From Bacilli bacterium (GTDB lineage Bacteria; Bacillota_I; Bacilli_A; RF39; UBA660): 40,223 nucleotides of DNA. This document shows positions 28,269 through 37,912 of this stretch, piece after piece (the first letter of the stretch is position 1; every line of letters starts with the position of its first letter). Location: assembly GCA_017477845.1 (NCBI GenBank), contig JAFUTR010000036.1, forward strand, positions 1 to 40,223. The letters are read 5' to 3'. A program made the position numbers and the translations under genes. Below the pieces are notes generated by a model. The model was not told the origin of the DNA. It made no database searches and worked only from the letters and a program-made list of their open reading frames with translations.

Positions 28269-28368
28269 CTACATCACCCTTTCCATCTGTTTCACTACCA
28301 GAAAAATCGTTTTCTTCTATATTCTTTTTATATAATTCTTCATCAAATTCTACTTCTTCAATATTCAT
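28249..28368 (-). CDS. 39-residue acidic protein in the lysis cassette
   Basis: MNIEEVEFDEELYKKNIEEN, then DFSGSETDGKGDVDDTNES. GGTGAGTAATT precedes the ATG inside the holin end; its stop lies 20 bp into the endolysin gene. Very acidic and Ser/Gly rich at the end. Not recognised. Confidence 0.55.
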   Translation of the reverse strand: MNIEEVEFDEELYKKNIEENDFSGSETDGKGDVDDTNES

Positions 28369-28370
28369 AA

Positions 28371-28628
28371 TTACTCACCATCCTTATTAAGAATTTTATT
28401 TAAGTTATGGAATATATCATATACTCCACCTGCAGTTATACCGCTTAACATAATAGATGTTTTAAAATCCTTTGTGATTATGTACTCTATGCATGATACT
28501 ATAATGCCTATACATAAATTTTGTAATGGTATTTTATTTTTGTTAATTAAGTCAAACCTCTTTGCTAGTTCTCCTAAAATCAATGTTACAAAAAACGTTA
28601 CCATATTAATTGTCATAGTGATTTCCAT
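28371..28628 (-). CDS. Holin
   Basis: 85 residues with hydrophobic segments MVTFFVTLILGELAKRF, LCIGIIVSCIEYIIT and IMLSGITAGGVYDIF, and a charged tail NKILNKDGE. Size, position before the amidase and two to three spans fit a phage holin that opens the membrane for the endolysin. GAAGGTAGTTTT precedes the ATG. Confidence 0.75.
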   Translation of the reverse strand: MEITMTINMVTFFVTLILGELAKRFDLINKNKIPLQNLCIGIIVSCIEYIITKDFKTSIMLSGITAGGVYDIFHNLNKILNKDGE

Positions 28629-28644
28629 AAAACTACCTTCTTTC

Positions 28645-28920
28645 TTAATCTACTATTTCAAATTCTTTTGTTCTTTCTACTATATCTTTTACAAATGAAT
28701 TTCCTTTTAATTTAAAATACAGTTCTGCACTATGCTGAATTGATTCTAATTCATAATGTGTAATCTTTTTACTATCTTTGCATCTGTCATAAATATCTAA
28801 TATATCATTCCTTAAACTACATTTAGTTCCTTCTATCATAGATTTTCCAAAAGTAAAAAGAAAAGATAGTATTCCTAAAATAAATACTATCTGCGTCCAA
28901 TATTCTTTAAGAAAGTCCAT
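28645..28920 (-). CDS. Small membrane protein of the lysis module
   Basis: 91 residues. One N-terminal span (TQIVFILGILSFLFTFGKSM), then a soluble part with CSLRNDILDIYDRCKDSKKI and ELYFKLKGNSFVKDI, a pattern very common beside holins in Bacillota phages. It may be a second holin, pinholin or antiholin; exact role is not known. The start overlaps the fibre gene stop. Confidence 0.7.
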   Translation of the reverse strand: MDFLKEYWTQIVFILGILSFLFTFGKSMIEGTKCSLRNDILDIYDRCKDSKKITHYELESIQHSAELYFKLKGNSFVKDIVERTKEFEIVD

Positions 28921-31802
28921 TATTCTCCCTCACTTTCTACTACTGGATTTAATATTGAACTAATATCCTTATATGTACTTGCTTTAACCTGTAACGTTTC
29001 ATTATCATCACTTGCACTTGAACAAGTTATATATGTTGTTCCTTGTGCAGATATTGCATTATATAGATTATTTAATTGTTCTATTAATATTGTATCTGTT
29101 ATTTGCTCTGATGTTGGTGTATCTAGAAGATAATAAATTGTTGTGTTGTGTGTTGTTAGCCAATTATTAGCATCGGCTAATTTTATTTGTTCTAAAATCA
29201 TATAAATATATCTTGTGTTTCCTTCCCACCATAGTCCATATGAATTATTTGCAAAAGCATTTGCAGCTGAACTTGATACAAAAGGAAATCTATTAGAAAT
29301 ACCAAAATTGGTTGAACCGCTTTCGTTACTTCCTATGTGTTTATCAGAGATTCTTATTTGATAAAAGCCTTTTGTTTCAGCAGAATGCGTAGTTGATTTT
29401 CCAACCAAAACATTTGTTTCACCATCTAAAACATATTTCCCAACACATTTATACTTATACCAATTATTAGGGCTACCATATATATAATCTTTATAATCAC
29501 CTATTTCTGCTAATTCTAATGTTCCTAATGATAGTGGATAATCTTTGCTATAATATGGTGTATAGGTTGTTGCTGCTGTGCCTTCTTCAATTTGGATTAA
29601 TTGTGAAACATCGGTATCATCATTAATTTTAAATCTTAAATATTTAGCATTTTCTGGAGTTGTGAAATAAGAACGATTTGTATATAACCAATTACTAGTA
29701 ATAAAAATTCTATTCTCGTCATAAAAGAATATTTGAATATTGTTTAAAATAATTGTTTTAGAAGAAGAAAAATTATACGTATTAGATGATTTAATTTTAA
29801 TGTAGTTCTTACTTCTAATTATGCTATTTGATGAAACATTTCCCCATTGATTAATATTTCCTAATTCTAATTCACCATCAAATACATTTCTGCTACTAAC
29901 ATTAATATTCTGTTCTCCAGTAACTACTTTAATTGGTTGTGGACAATCTGGTGAAGGTGAAGGTTGTCCATTTGTGTATTCTTCATAATCATAATCTGCT
30001 GTTTCTCCTGGCGTTATTGTTACTTGGTAATAAGCATCTATATTTAATGGAGCTTGTGATAAAGCACCCGAACCAACATAAATAGAACTTGCAACATAAC
30101 ATTGTGTGTCTTCAGTAAGAGTAAAAGAAAATGATTTATTAATATCATCATAATTTGATAGTGAATTTATCATAGATGTAACATTATCTTTTACTTGATA
30201 TAATTGAATATTTGAATTATTACTTGCTACACCTGCAGTTGAATGAGAGCCACTTAAATGTATATAATTTAAAGAATATGTTCCTGCCGATAATGTAAAC
30301 AAATCACTTTTGAAATTTGCATTATTTCCATAACCACCTCTTAATAATGAAATACTCAATCTAACACTTTCTGCATATACGCCTTCAACTCCTTCAGTTG
30401 TATATGCAACATCATGAATAATTCCATTTTCACTAGTTAATGTTCTATACCTATTAGTTCCTGAAAAATTAATAGTTCCACTAGCAAGTGGGAATTTATT
30501 TTTTCCAGTTGTAGTATGTTGACTAGTTGCTCCCTCTGGAGTAATATCCATTGTCACTCCATCTACTGTATTGTTTAATGTTACAGGGTTGCCTTCTCCT
30601 TCTACTTTTGGTAGTAGTTTAGATAGGGTTTTATATTTGTCTAATTCCATTTGAACTGTATCTAATTGTGCTTGTGATACTTCGCCATTTGTTACTGTGA
30701 ATGTAGATGTAGTTCCATTGGTATAAAGTATCGTGTAAGTATCAACAGTATCTTGTGTTCCTGTTTTAGTTATGCTAACTATTCCATTACCAGTCTCCCC
30801 CTGTGGCCCAGTTCGTCCTATTTCACCTTTTTCAAGAACAAAATTTAAAATAGGATTCTCATTTGTGCCTGTTCTTGTTACTGATGGAGTAGTTCCTGAT
30901 GCTACAGTTCCAATTTGAATATTAGGTGTTACACCAACAGGTCCTTGAATACCAGTAGCACCACTAAAATCAGCTAGATAATGCCATCTATATGTTGGAT
31001 CTTCTATTTCTTGTTTCACAAATAATTTCGCATTATCTTCTTGTTCTATATTACCATCAATCATTACATAGTCATTTATTTGCATGTTATCGTAATCAGC
31101 AATCATTAAATTAATATTTGCATATGTTTTCTTTACTTGAAAAGCTTCTCCTTGTGGTCCCATTGGCCCAGTTCTTCCTATTAAATCAACATAAACATAT
31201 TCTTCATCTTCATCAGTCTTAATTCCTAGCCTTGTTCCATCCCAATTGAACATTAGACTTGTTCCATCTTTTAAAGTTATAGTCTTTGTTGTACTATCTT
31301 TTTTGGTTAATTCTACTGTAGCAATTTTGCCATCTTTTGAAATGTTTATGTCAAGATTATTTGTTTCTTCAATTGCTTCTTCTACTTCTTCTTTTAAAGC
31401 AACAGTTTCATTTTTTAATTGAGTAGTTTCATTAATTAAATTATCTAATACTGGTACTCTATCATCAGGTTCAACTATTTCATCAGTATTAATTAATTCA
31501 CTTCTAACATGAAATTTTTCAGTTGCATATCCTGTTAATCTACCATCTTCTGAATATATAGATATTTCGTATTCATAGTCTCCAGTATCTTTTAGCACTG
31601 GTAAAGTCAATTGATTATCAACTATGTCTTGCACCCATTCTTTATTATCTGCTGGATATTTCAATTTAAAAAGAGCTCTTTCGAACTCTTTATCAAACTC
31701 AAAATTTAATTTGTATGCATTATAATCATTTTGGACTAAAACGGATAAATCGGTATAGATATTACCTTTTTGAAAATCTACTACTATACTATATTCATTC
31801 AT
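28920..31802 (-). CDS. Long tail fibre / receptor-binding protein with collagen-like segments
   Basis: 960 residues. N-terminal BppU-like beta domain (MNEYSIVVDFQKGNIYTDLS to about 110), a coiled coil (INETTQLKNETVALKEEVEE), then short Gly-X-Y collagen-like runs (GRTGPMGPQGEAF about 210; GEIGRTGPQGETGNG about 330) separated by small domains. The C-terminal two thirds is Ser/Thr/Asn-rich beta sequence, probably carbohydrate-binding, with a repeated YDYEEYTNGQPSPSPDCPQP-type hinge. It is expected to bind the host surface. Starts overlap the upstream gene by 8 bp. Confidence 0.8.
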   Translation of the reverse strand: MNEYSIVVDFQKGNIYTDLSVLVQNDYNAYKLNFEFDKEFERALFKLKYPADNKEWVQDIVDNQLTLPVLKDTGDYEYEISIYSEDGRLTGYATEKFHVRSELINTDEIVEPDDRVPVLDNLINETTQLKNETVALKEEVEEAIEETNNLDINISKDGKIATVELTKKDSTTKTITLKDGTSLMFNWDGTRLGIKTDEDEEYVYVDLIGRTGPMGPQGEAFQVKKTYANINLMIADYDNMQINDYVMIDGNIEQEDNAKLFVKQEIEDPTYRWHYLADFSGATGIQGPVGVTPNIQIGTVASGTTPSVTRTGTNENPILNFVLEKGEIGRTGPQGETGNGIVSITKTGTQDTVDTYTILYTNGTTSTFTVTNGEVSQAQLDTVQMELDKYKTLSKLLPKVEGEGNPVTLNNTVDGVTMDITPEGATSQHTTTGKNKFPLASGTINFSGTNRYRTLTSENGIIHDVAYTTEGVEGVYAESVRLSISLLRGGYGNNANFKSDLFTLSAGTYSLNYIHLSGSHSTAGVASNNSNIQLYQVKDNVTSMINSLSNYDDINKSFSFTLTEDTQCYVASSIYVGSGALSQAPLNIDAYYQVTITPGETADYDYEEYTNGQPSPSPDCPQPIKVVTGEQNINVSSRNVFDGELELGNINQWGNVSSNSIIRSKNYIKIKSSNTYNFSSSKTIILNNIQIFFYDENRIFITSNWLYTNRSYFTTPENAKYLRFKINDDTDVSQLIQIEEGTAATTYTPYYSKDYPLSLGTLELAEIGDYKDYIYGSPNNWYKYKCVGKYVLDGETNVLVGKSTTHSAETKGFYQIRISDKHIGSNESGSTNFGISNRFPFVSSSAANAFANNSYGLWWEGNTRYIYMILEQIKLADANNWLTTHNTTIYYLLDTPTSEQITDTILIEQLNNLYNAISAQGTTYITCSSASDDNETLQVKASTYKDISSILNPVVESEGE

Positions 31803-32286
31803 TACTTACCACCTCATTTGTTGTTTTTACATATTCAAGAATTACATATGTTTCTGTGTAATCTGTTCTATCAGCACCAGTTTGCAGTTTTACATCAGTA
31901 CTAGTTGCCCACAATTTAACTTGAGAACTTATAGAATCTGCTGGATATGGCAAAGGAAAATAATGCCCTGTTGATGATGAGTAAGAAACTCCTCTTGGTG
32001 GCTCAACAAGAAAACCAATATTTGAAATATCGTGTGCTATCGTTTTAATACTATTATTTGGCAAAGCACCGCAATCAATTACCTTTATATAAATAGTTTT
32101 GCCATCTATCCATTTCTTTCCTGTATTTATTTCATCTAGTGAATATGTTGTTAAGTTTTCAATAATTGTGTTAATTGTATCTATACTATCATGTGCATCT
32201 TTAATTCCAGCTTCCATATGTCTTAAATTTGGTCCGTTCATTGCTGGCAACTCATCATTATTCCATTCTTTTGGTATATACCCCAT
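31795..32286 (-). CDS. Tail appendage / upper fibre protein
   Basis: 163 residues from ATG 32284-32286 (GAAGGAGGGATAAT); the longer reading has a hydrophobic stretch that lies upstream of the site. MGYIPKEWNNDELPAMNGPN, LRHMEAGIKDAHDSI is the recurrent phage fibre start (N-x-L-N-H-M-E-x-G-I). The C-terminal half is beta-rich (HYFPLPYPADSISSQVKLWA). Probably part of the adhesion device with the long fibre. Confidence 0.72.
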   Translation of the reverse strand: MGYIPKEWNNDELPAMNGPNLRHMEAGIKDAHDSIDTINTIIENLTTYSLDEINTGKKWIDGKTIYIKVIDCGALPNNSIKTIAHDISNIGFLVEPPRGVSYSSSTGHYFPLPYPADSISSQVKLWATSTDVKLQTGADRTDYTETYVILEYVKTTNEVVSNE

Positions 32287-32287
32287 A

Positions 32288-32674
32288 TTATCCCTCCTTC
32301 TTATTTGTAGGATATAGTGTATCACTAGGATACAAATTATCACTTGGTAATAATGGATTAAAATTACCTTTATCCAATATTTCAATATTATTTAGTATTC
32401 TATTTATATCTTTATAACTAATATTATTTGATTCTGATATATTCCAATTTCTTGATTTTATCCATCCTTCTGGATATCCGAACCCATCTCCTAGATATTC
32501 AAGTGATGATTCAATGTCGGCTATTTCATCAACATAAACTAATTCTCCTTTTTGCCACGTCTTTGCTATATATGTTCGAGATGTAAATGAAGAATATTTT
32601 TGATATAGTGTTTGTACTTTTTGTTCTATATCATTTAAAATGTCTACGTTTAAATAATCAAATTCTGTATACAT
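32288..32674 (-). CDS. Baseplate-associated protein
   Basis: 128 residues. MYTEFDYLNVDILNDIEQKV, then WQKGELVYVDEIADIESSLE and NISYKDINRILNNIEILDKG. The end has a short repeat NLYPSDTLYP. Common between the hub and fibre genes of gut Bacillota phages; structural role inferred from place. Confidence 0.65.
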   Translation of the reverse strand: MYTEFDYLNVDILNDIEQKVQTLYQKYSSFTSRTYIAKTWQKGELVYVDEIADIESSLEYLGDGFGYPEGWIKSRNWNISESNNISYKDINRILNNIEILDKGNFNPLLPSDNLYPSDTLYPTNKKEG

Positions 32675-34497
32675 TATTCTACCCCCTCAATTGAACCAGA
32701 TAGACCACCATCATAGGTTAATTGATGTTTTTGCACAAATACTGGTATGAATCCATAATCTGTTTCTACTTCTATATAATCTCCTGCTTTTATATTAGGA
32801 TTTCCATTATAATTCAGACTCAGTGAATAAGTAGGAATTTTCTTAATGAAATCATCTAACTTATACGTATCGTTTGTAGTTATATTTATAGCATCATTAG
32901 AAATAGTTATATTACTTTCTATATTTTCATAGTATTTTCTTTGAACTTCTACTTCATTCTGTGATGACCATCCATAATAATCAATGGTAATACTTACGTT
33001 TGTACCAATTTCTCCTTCGACGACTAAAAAAATGTAATTTTGATTACAATTATAATTGCCATATCCATCTAAATAGACACGTGTTGCATTTTGATAGCTT
33101 ATATCTTCATTCGATATGTTAAAAGCCGTTTTGTCATCTACTTTTATTGCTAAATACTGCTTATTTTTTTGCAATGTTACTGATACGTTTATTGTGTTAT
33201 GTTTAGAAGTTGAACCTTGATAATACTTTGTAGTATTTATTATATTTTTATAATTGTTTATATTACTGTATTTTGCATCTTCTGTTAATTCATTTTTTGA
33301 AAGAATTTCTTTTATACTTTGATTTATTTCTTTTATAACAATGTTTTCATCCCTATCTATAAAATATATTCCTTCGAGCATGGATAAAGTTTGTAATATA
33401 TTATTTATGCTAGAGTAATCTAGAGTGTCTAATTTCATCTCGTTTTTATTAGAAATATTTATTAAATAGCTATATTCATATGAGGTATTTAAATAATTTT
33501 CTAAACATTCTTGTAATTTTCCAACTTCCACTACATAGTTAGGCACTTTTGTTCTGTATATTGGTCTAGGTTGCAATTTTTCTATTTTAGATATTAAATT
33601 ATAGCTAGTTATAGTAACTTGTCCTTCTTGATAATCGATTGAATCATAGTAAAATGTTCCCATTTTGGTGTATTCAATTTTTCCATTATCATTTGCAATT
33701 CCTATATACGAAATAAAAATTGCATCTTCTGTTAAGTATTTAGTTATTCCAGTAGGATTCAACGGATCATATAGTTTATCATAATCTCCTATTGTTACTT
33801 TCAATTCGTTAGCAGGTGTTTTCTGTACCAACTTGTCCACTTCTTCTATTACAGAAAATTCTATTAATTCATTATCTTCATAGATATAAGACATACCAAT
33901 ATCAATATGGTCTATCATTATTCTTCTATCTGGATTCTCAAATGTGATGTTGTCTATATAAATAAAATGATTTTTTAGACTATTATTAAATATTAAAAGC
34001 AAAGTAGAATTATCGTCAGTTATATTTTTTTCTTCGATAATGTTAAACTCACTATCAAATAAAGTAACGTGGCAACTTGTTATTTTGTTGTTTTTTGCAT
34101 AAATTGTTAATCCGTTAATGTCTGTTTCAATTAAATTTTCTTGATTACCTATTTCTAAACAAATTTGTGTATTGTCTCCACCATGAGTGTCACCATATTC
34201 TATATATTCATTAATTGTTTTATCACTGATAAATCCCGAATCTTGATTTACTTTATCAAATAAAAGAAAACTACCATCTAACGACGTGTAGTTTTCTTCT
34301 AATATTGCATATTTATTTGGCTTTCTACTTGTAGAATAAATATTTTGTAATGACGTGGTAAATTCTGCACTATTTATTTCATATGTTTTGTTTCCGTTAT
34401 CGTAAAACAATGATAATATCGGTGTTTCTTCTGAAATGTTATATTTTACTTCAACATATCCTTTGATTTCTCTGTTTATGTCTTTATAACTAGCCAT
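32674..34497 (-). CDS. Tail hub / Tal-like protein
   Basis: 607 residues. MASYKDINREIKGYVEVKYN, beta-rich throughout, with LKVTIGDYDKLYDPLNPTGI, TVTSYNLISKIEKLQPRPIY-like strand (ITSYNLISKI) and the final IKAGDYIEVETDYGFIPVFV, a pattern seen in baseplate hub proteins. Fits the slot after the distal tail protein. No peptidase domain is evident. It forms the tip that contacts the cell. Confidence 0.7.
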   Translation of the reverse strand: MASYKDINREIKGYVEVKYNISEETPILSLFYDNGNKTYEINSAEFTTSLQNIYSTSRKPNKYAILEENYTSLDGSFLLFDKVNQDSGFISDKTINEYIEYGDTHGGDNTQICLEIGNQENLIETDINGLTIYAKNNKITSCHVTLFDSEFNIIEEKNITDDNSTLLLIFNNSLKNHFIYIDNITFENPDRRIMIDHIDIGMSYIYEDNELIEFSVIEEVDKLVQKTPANELKVTIGDYDKLYDPLNPTGITKYLTEDAIFISYIGIANDNGKIEYTKMGTFYYDSIDYQEGQVTITSYNLISKIEKLQPRPIYRTKVPNYVVEVGKLQECLENYLNTSYEYSYLINISNKNEMKLDTLDYSSINNILQTLSMLEGIYFIDRDENIVIKEINQSIKEILSKNELTEDAKYSNINNYKNIINTTKYYQGSTSKHNTINVSVTLQKNKQYLAIKVDDKTAFNISNEDISYQNATRVYLDGYGNYNCNQNYIFLVVEGEIGTNVSITIDYYGWSSQNEVEVQRKYYENIESNITISNDAINITTNDTYKLDDFIKKIPTYSLSLNYNGNPNIKAGDYIEVETDYGFIPVFVQKHQLTYDGGLSGSIEGVE

Positions 34498-34500
34498 ACT

Positions 34501-34890
34501 CTATACCTCCATGAAATTCATTTGTACGTCAGTTCTTTTAGTGATTAAGTAGGTTTCTTTATCTGCATATTTTACTTTACCATCAAGAGGACCTGCATAC
34601 ATTTTTCTTTCAACACGTCTATTCTTGCTATCTGTGAATCTCATCATAAAATCATCATAATCATATAGATTCTGTAAGAATGCTGATTGTTCTCCGCTTA
34701 AAGATTTCCAACCACAGAATATTTTAGCCTCGTTTCTTCTTATGATGTCTCTGTGTAATATTCTTCTTGCATCTCTATAGCTTTTTTCTTCATGTGTATA
34801 TGTAGGTTTATAATTATCAGAATCTGGTGTAGGTAAATCTATCCAACCATATCCTAAATTAACTTGTAAAAATCCACTATTTCTATTCAT
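34501..34890 (-). CDS. Distal tail component (DUF6711-like)
   Basis: 129 residues: FLQVNLGYGWIDLPTPDSDN, then RDARRILHRDIIRRNEAKIF, CGWKSLSGEQSAFLQNLYDY, and MYAGPLDGKVKYADKETYLI. The pattern (conserved start, WxxLs middle, ..D..V.MNFMEV end) is that of small proteins between tape measure and hub, DUF6711-like. Probably a Dit-equivalent at the tail end. Confidence 0.65.
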   Translation of the reverse strand: MNRNSGFLQVNLGYGWIDLPTPDSDNYKPTYTHEEKSYRDARRILHRDIIRRNEAKIFCGWKSLSGEQSAFLQNLYDYDDFMMRFTDSKNRRVERKMYAGPLDGKVKYADKETYLITKRTDVQMNFMEV

Positions 34891-36818
34891 TATCTCACCT
34901 CAATAGCTGTTGATTTATTTAATCGTTTCTGTTCTCTATCAAAGTATTTTGTCATTAATTGAGCAAATCTATTTCCATCAACAGTCATTACTGTTTCTTT
35001 GTTTGATAAATTATTTAAAAGTTGAATGATTTCTAACAATAAATCTGTTGTAATTCCACCATCACGACTATCTAATGCTTTATTAAATGCTTCTAACATT
35101 GTTGATAATGGTGTTTCGATATTTACTCCTCGTTTTTGGTCTCCTAATATTGCCATAAATTCGCTATTTGGAGGAATGACATCGCCTTGAGCTAATCTTG
35201 GTATTTGTGGTACTGGCAAAGGATTATATTTCCAAAGCCCTTTAAAAGGAGAAATTCCTAAAAAAGATGTGTTTTTTATTGTATTAAGAAGATTATTTAC
35301 TTTATTAAATGGAGTTGCAATTATGCGATTTATTCCTGTAATTAAACTATTAACTATTCCTCTAAAGCTATTTATTATTCCTTCTTTTACTCCGTTGAAT
35401 ATTTGTCCTCCTTTTGAGAATAAATTGAGAATTGTGTGCCATGTAGATTTCGCAGATGTAACTATTCCTTCCCACAAGCCAGCAAAAAATCCTTTTATTG
35501 GCTCAATTACATTTTTCATTATCCAGTTGCCTATTCCGCCCAAAACACCTTTTATAATATCCCAATTTTGAATAACTAATCCTACTATTATTGCTATAAC
35601 CCCAGCTAAAATTATTGGCCATGTTACCGCTATTCCTAGAACAGTTGTTAACGCAACTCCAATTCCTAAAATTATAATTCCTATATCTCTAACAACCTTT
35701 CCAAAATTCTCCCATGTAGGATTTTCCAAAAAATCTTTAAAATCTTTTATTAAGGCTATGACTCCCGCAATAATTAGTCCTATCCCCAAGCTTAATATTG
35801 GGTCCAATCCTAATAATTTCATTAAAATGAGTGCTGTTGTTATACCACCTATTGCTCCAATTACTAATCCTTGATTATCTTCTATCCATTTTTTGATATT
35901 ATTGAGGATATCTAATAATTTTTGGCTATATTGTAATTCTCCGCTATAGTCTATTCCGCTATCTCCAGAGCTACCACCAGAAGATTTATCATCATCTACG
36001 TTTTGTATTTCATCTATACTTGATAATGAATTACTCGCATCTTTTCCACTGTCTGCTGTTTTTTTAAGTGATTTTGATAGAGCTTCTGCTTCTTTTTTTG
36101 ATTGTTTCAAACTTTTTCCAAAGAGTCCAGATATAAATACCGCTATTGTTCCTGTCAATTTAGATAATGCACTCATTAGTGAATTGATAGCAGGCAAACA
36201 AGCATTATAAATTGGTGCAAAGGCTGTCATTAAGTTTGCTTTAATTTGATTTAAACTAGAATTATATTCATCATTTGTTTTTAGTAATTCTGAAAACTTA
36301 TTTCTTAAACTAGTTAATCCTCTTCTTAACAAACTAAATACCATTACAGTACCAACTAATCTAGTCATTCTATTTTTGAATTTATCTAGTTTAGTTTCCA
36401 CGTTGTCTATACCTTTTTGTATTCCTAAAAGATTAGCTTTTTGATTAAGATTTTCTTTGATACTTTCACCTAACTCACTAGTTATTCTTTTCGTTTCCGA
36501 TAATTTGCTAGACATTAATTCGTATTGTGTTGTTAAATCTTGAACTTTTTGTTTTGATTGTTCTAAAAGTGTTGCGTCTTCTTCTTTTATGGGTCCATTA
36601 TTAGCATAGCTTTGTAATATGTCCAACATATTCCTTTCTTCTTCAAGTTTTCTTTTTACTTTATCAAGTGCTAATTCTTGCCCTCTTATGCTATCAACCG
36701 ATTTATTAAATTGGTTAATCATATTTTTTGTTTTTGTGTCTATCTCTTTAAAATTTTGCCTTATTGAATCAACGTTTAATTTAGTATCAATCTTGATAGC
36801 ACCTTTATGTTCAGCCAT
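34890..36818 (-). CDS. Tape measure protein
   Basis: 642 residues from ATG 36816-36818 (GGAGGTGGTTGAT); this start lies 2 bp after the Gp15 stop. N-terminal coiled coil (to about 180), Ser/Gly/Asp hinge (SSGGSSGDSGIDYSG about 280), then several membrane-like helices (LSLGIGLIIAGVIALI, IGIIILGIGVALTTVLGIAV, WPIILAGVIAIIVGLVI), and a C-terminal GNRFAQLMTKYFDREQKRLN. Sets tail length and is ejected with DNA; by the usual rule this is a fairly short tail, roughly 100 nm. Confidence 0.88.
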   Translation of the reverse strand: MAEHKGAIKIDTKLNVDSIRQNFKEIDTKTKNMINQFNKSVDSIRGQELALDKVKRKLEEERNMLDILQSYANNGPIKEEDATLLEQSKQKVQDLTTQYELMSSKLSETKRITSELGESIKENLNQKANLLGIQKGIDNVETKLDKFKNRMTRLVGTVMVFSLLRRGLTSLRNKFSELLKTNDEYNSSLNQIKANLMTAFAPIYNACLPAINSLMSALSKLTGTIAVFISGLFGKSLKQSKKEAEALSKSLKKTADSGKDASNSLSSIDEIQNVDDDKSSGGSSGDSGIDYSGELQYSQKLLDILNNIKKWIEDNQGLVIGAIGGITTALILMKLLGLDPILSLGIGLIIAGVIALIKDFKDFLENPTWENFGKVVRDIGIIILGIGVALTTVLGIAVTWPIILAGVIAIIVGLVIQNWDIIKGVLGGIGNWIMKNVIEPIKGFFAGLWEGIVTSAKSTWHTILNLFSKGGQIFNGVKEGIINSFRGIVNSLITGINRIIATPFNKVNNLLNTIKNTSFLGISPFKGLWKYNPLPVPQIPRLAQGDVIPPNSEFMAILGDQKRGVNIETPLSTMLEAFNKALDSRDGGITTDLLLEIIQLLNNLSNKETVMTVDGNRFAQLMTKYFDREQKRLNKSTAIEVR

Positions 36819-36819
36819 A

Positions 36820-37380
36820 TCAACCACCTCCTAACTTTTTCATAAATTCATCATCATCTTCTGTATCTTCTTCATAGTCTAAATCCATTATTTTAATCAT
36901 AGATAGATATACTTTTCTTTCTTCTTTAGTTAGTTTGCCTTCTTGTTTTCTTTTCCTATAGTATATTAGTTGATTAAACATACAGTCTTGTCCAATGTCC
37001 ATAAATAAATATACAAATTTCCACCAGTGCATATATTCAATTTCACTTAAATCTATATGATGAGACTGATTAATAGCCGTATAAATATAATTACTATCCT
37101 TATTAAAAGAGTAAATTCTTTTATGTACTACTCCATCAGTTTTTATTTCTCCTAAATCTAGGAATTTGATACCTTGATTAAATGCTACTTCTATGTCCTC
37201 TTCATCTACTTCATCAATATATAAATTTTTGATTAGAATATACATTTTTTCTTGATTAAATAATTCATCATCTTCAAATGCTTGAATGATTTTAATGCAA
37301 TTTCTAAAGTCAGAATCAATTGATAATATTTTATTATTTACTTTTATCTTTGTTGGAAATTTATCAACTAAAGCATTCAT
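36820..37380 (-). CDS. Tail assembly protein, Gp15 family
   Basis: 186 residues: FPTKIKVNNKILSIDSDFRN, IKIIQAFEDDEL, then IEYMHWWKFVYLFMDIGQDC, and YRKRKQEGKLTKEERKVYLS, the Gp15 family pattern. In the slot where siphophages encode tail assembly chaperones. Start overlaps the upstream stop (TAATG). No slippery frameshift site noticed at the junction. Confidence 0.8.
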   Translation of the reverse strand: MNALVDKFPTKIKVNNKILSIDSDFRNCIKIIQAFEDDELFNQEKMYILIKNLYIDEVDEEDIEVAFNQGIKFLDLGEIKTDGVVHKRIYSFNKDSNYIYTAINQSHHIDLSEIEYMHWWKFVYLFMDIGQDCMFNQLIYYRKRKQEGKLTKEERKVYLSMIKIMDLDYEEDTEDDDEFMKKLGGG

Positions 37381-37856
37381 TATTCCATCACATCATCTAT
37401 ATTTTTCTTTTTAGATTTCTTCATGTACTTTTCTATTTTTTTGTTTCTATCTTTTTTTACATATGGCATTACAAACTCAATAACAGGCATTACAGAATCA
37501 ATATCAACACTTCCTTGTGTAAATAGTTCTATTGTTTCTTTTCCGAATACTGTGGATAACTTATCAATGATACTTTCAATAGTCTTTAATTCAATATCAT
37601 AACCTTTATCTATTTTTCTAAATGTTTCTTCTTCTTTTTGATAATCCTCGATAGTATCTAAATCTTTTTCTGATAATTGTTTTATATCTCCCAATTTATC
37701 TATTTCTTTTAATCCTTCTGTACATTCAACAATAGCTTCTGTTAATATTTTCATAATTCTTGAATCTTTTGGATTAAACTTTAATTCCCCTATTTTCTCA
37801 TTATTTTCATCTATAATTTCTTCTTTAATGAACTCATTTTTTATTTTCAAAGCCAT
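37380..37856 (-). CDS. Tail assembly chaperone candidate
   Basis: 158 residues, acidic/basic helices: MALKIKNEFIKEEIIDENNE, GELKFNPKDSRIMKILTEAI, and IELFTQGSVDIDSVMPVIEF. First gene after the terminator that follows the major tail protein. Gp14/DUF6673-like by position and outline; folding of the tape measure is the expected job. Confidence 0.68.
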   Translation of the reverse strand: MALKIKNEFIKEEIIDENNEKIGELKFNPKDSRIMKILTEAIVECTEGLKEIDKLGDIKQLSEKDLDTIEDYQKEEETFRKIDKGYDIELKTIESIIDKLSTVFGKETIELFTQGSVDIDSVMPVIEFVMPYVKKDRNKKIEKYMKKSKKKNIDDVME

Positions 37857-37878
37857 GTTTTGTCTCCTTTCTTCTAAA

Positions 37879-37907
37879 AAAAATAAGGGGAGTTGTTTTT
37901 ACTCCCC
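37879..37907 (-). terminator. Intrinsic terminator after the major tail protein gene
   Basis: GGGGAGT (37907-37901 on the minus strand) pairs with ACTCCCC (37893-37887) around a 7-nt loop, then TTATTTTTTTT. The most GC-rich stem of the late operon. Partial read-through would lower expression of chaperone and tape measure genes relative to the tail tube. Confidence 0.85.
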
Positions 37908-37912
37908 ATTAA

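Noticed and set aside
37370-37390. Programmed frameshift between the two tail chaperone genes
   Set aside because: The genes meet in a simple TAATG overlap and no clear slippery sequence was seen before the stop.
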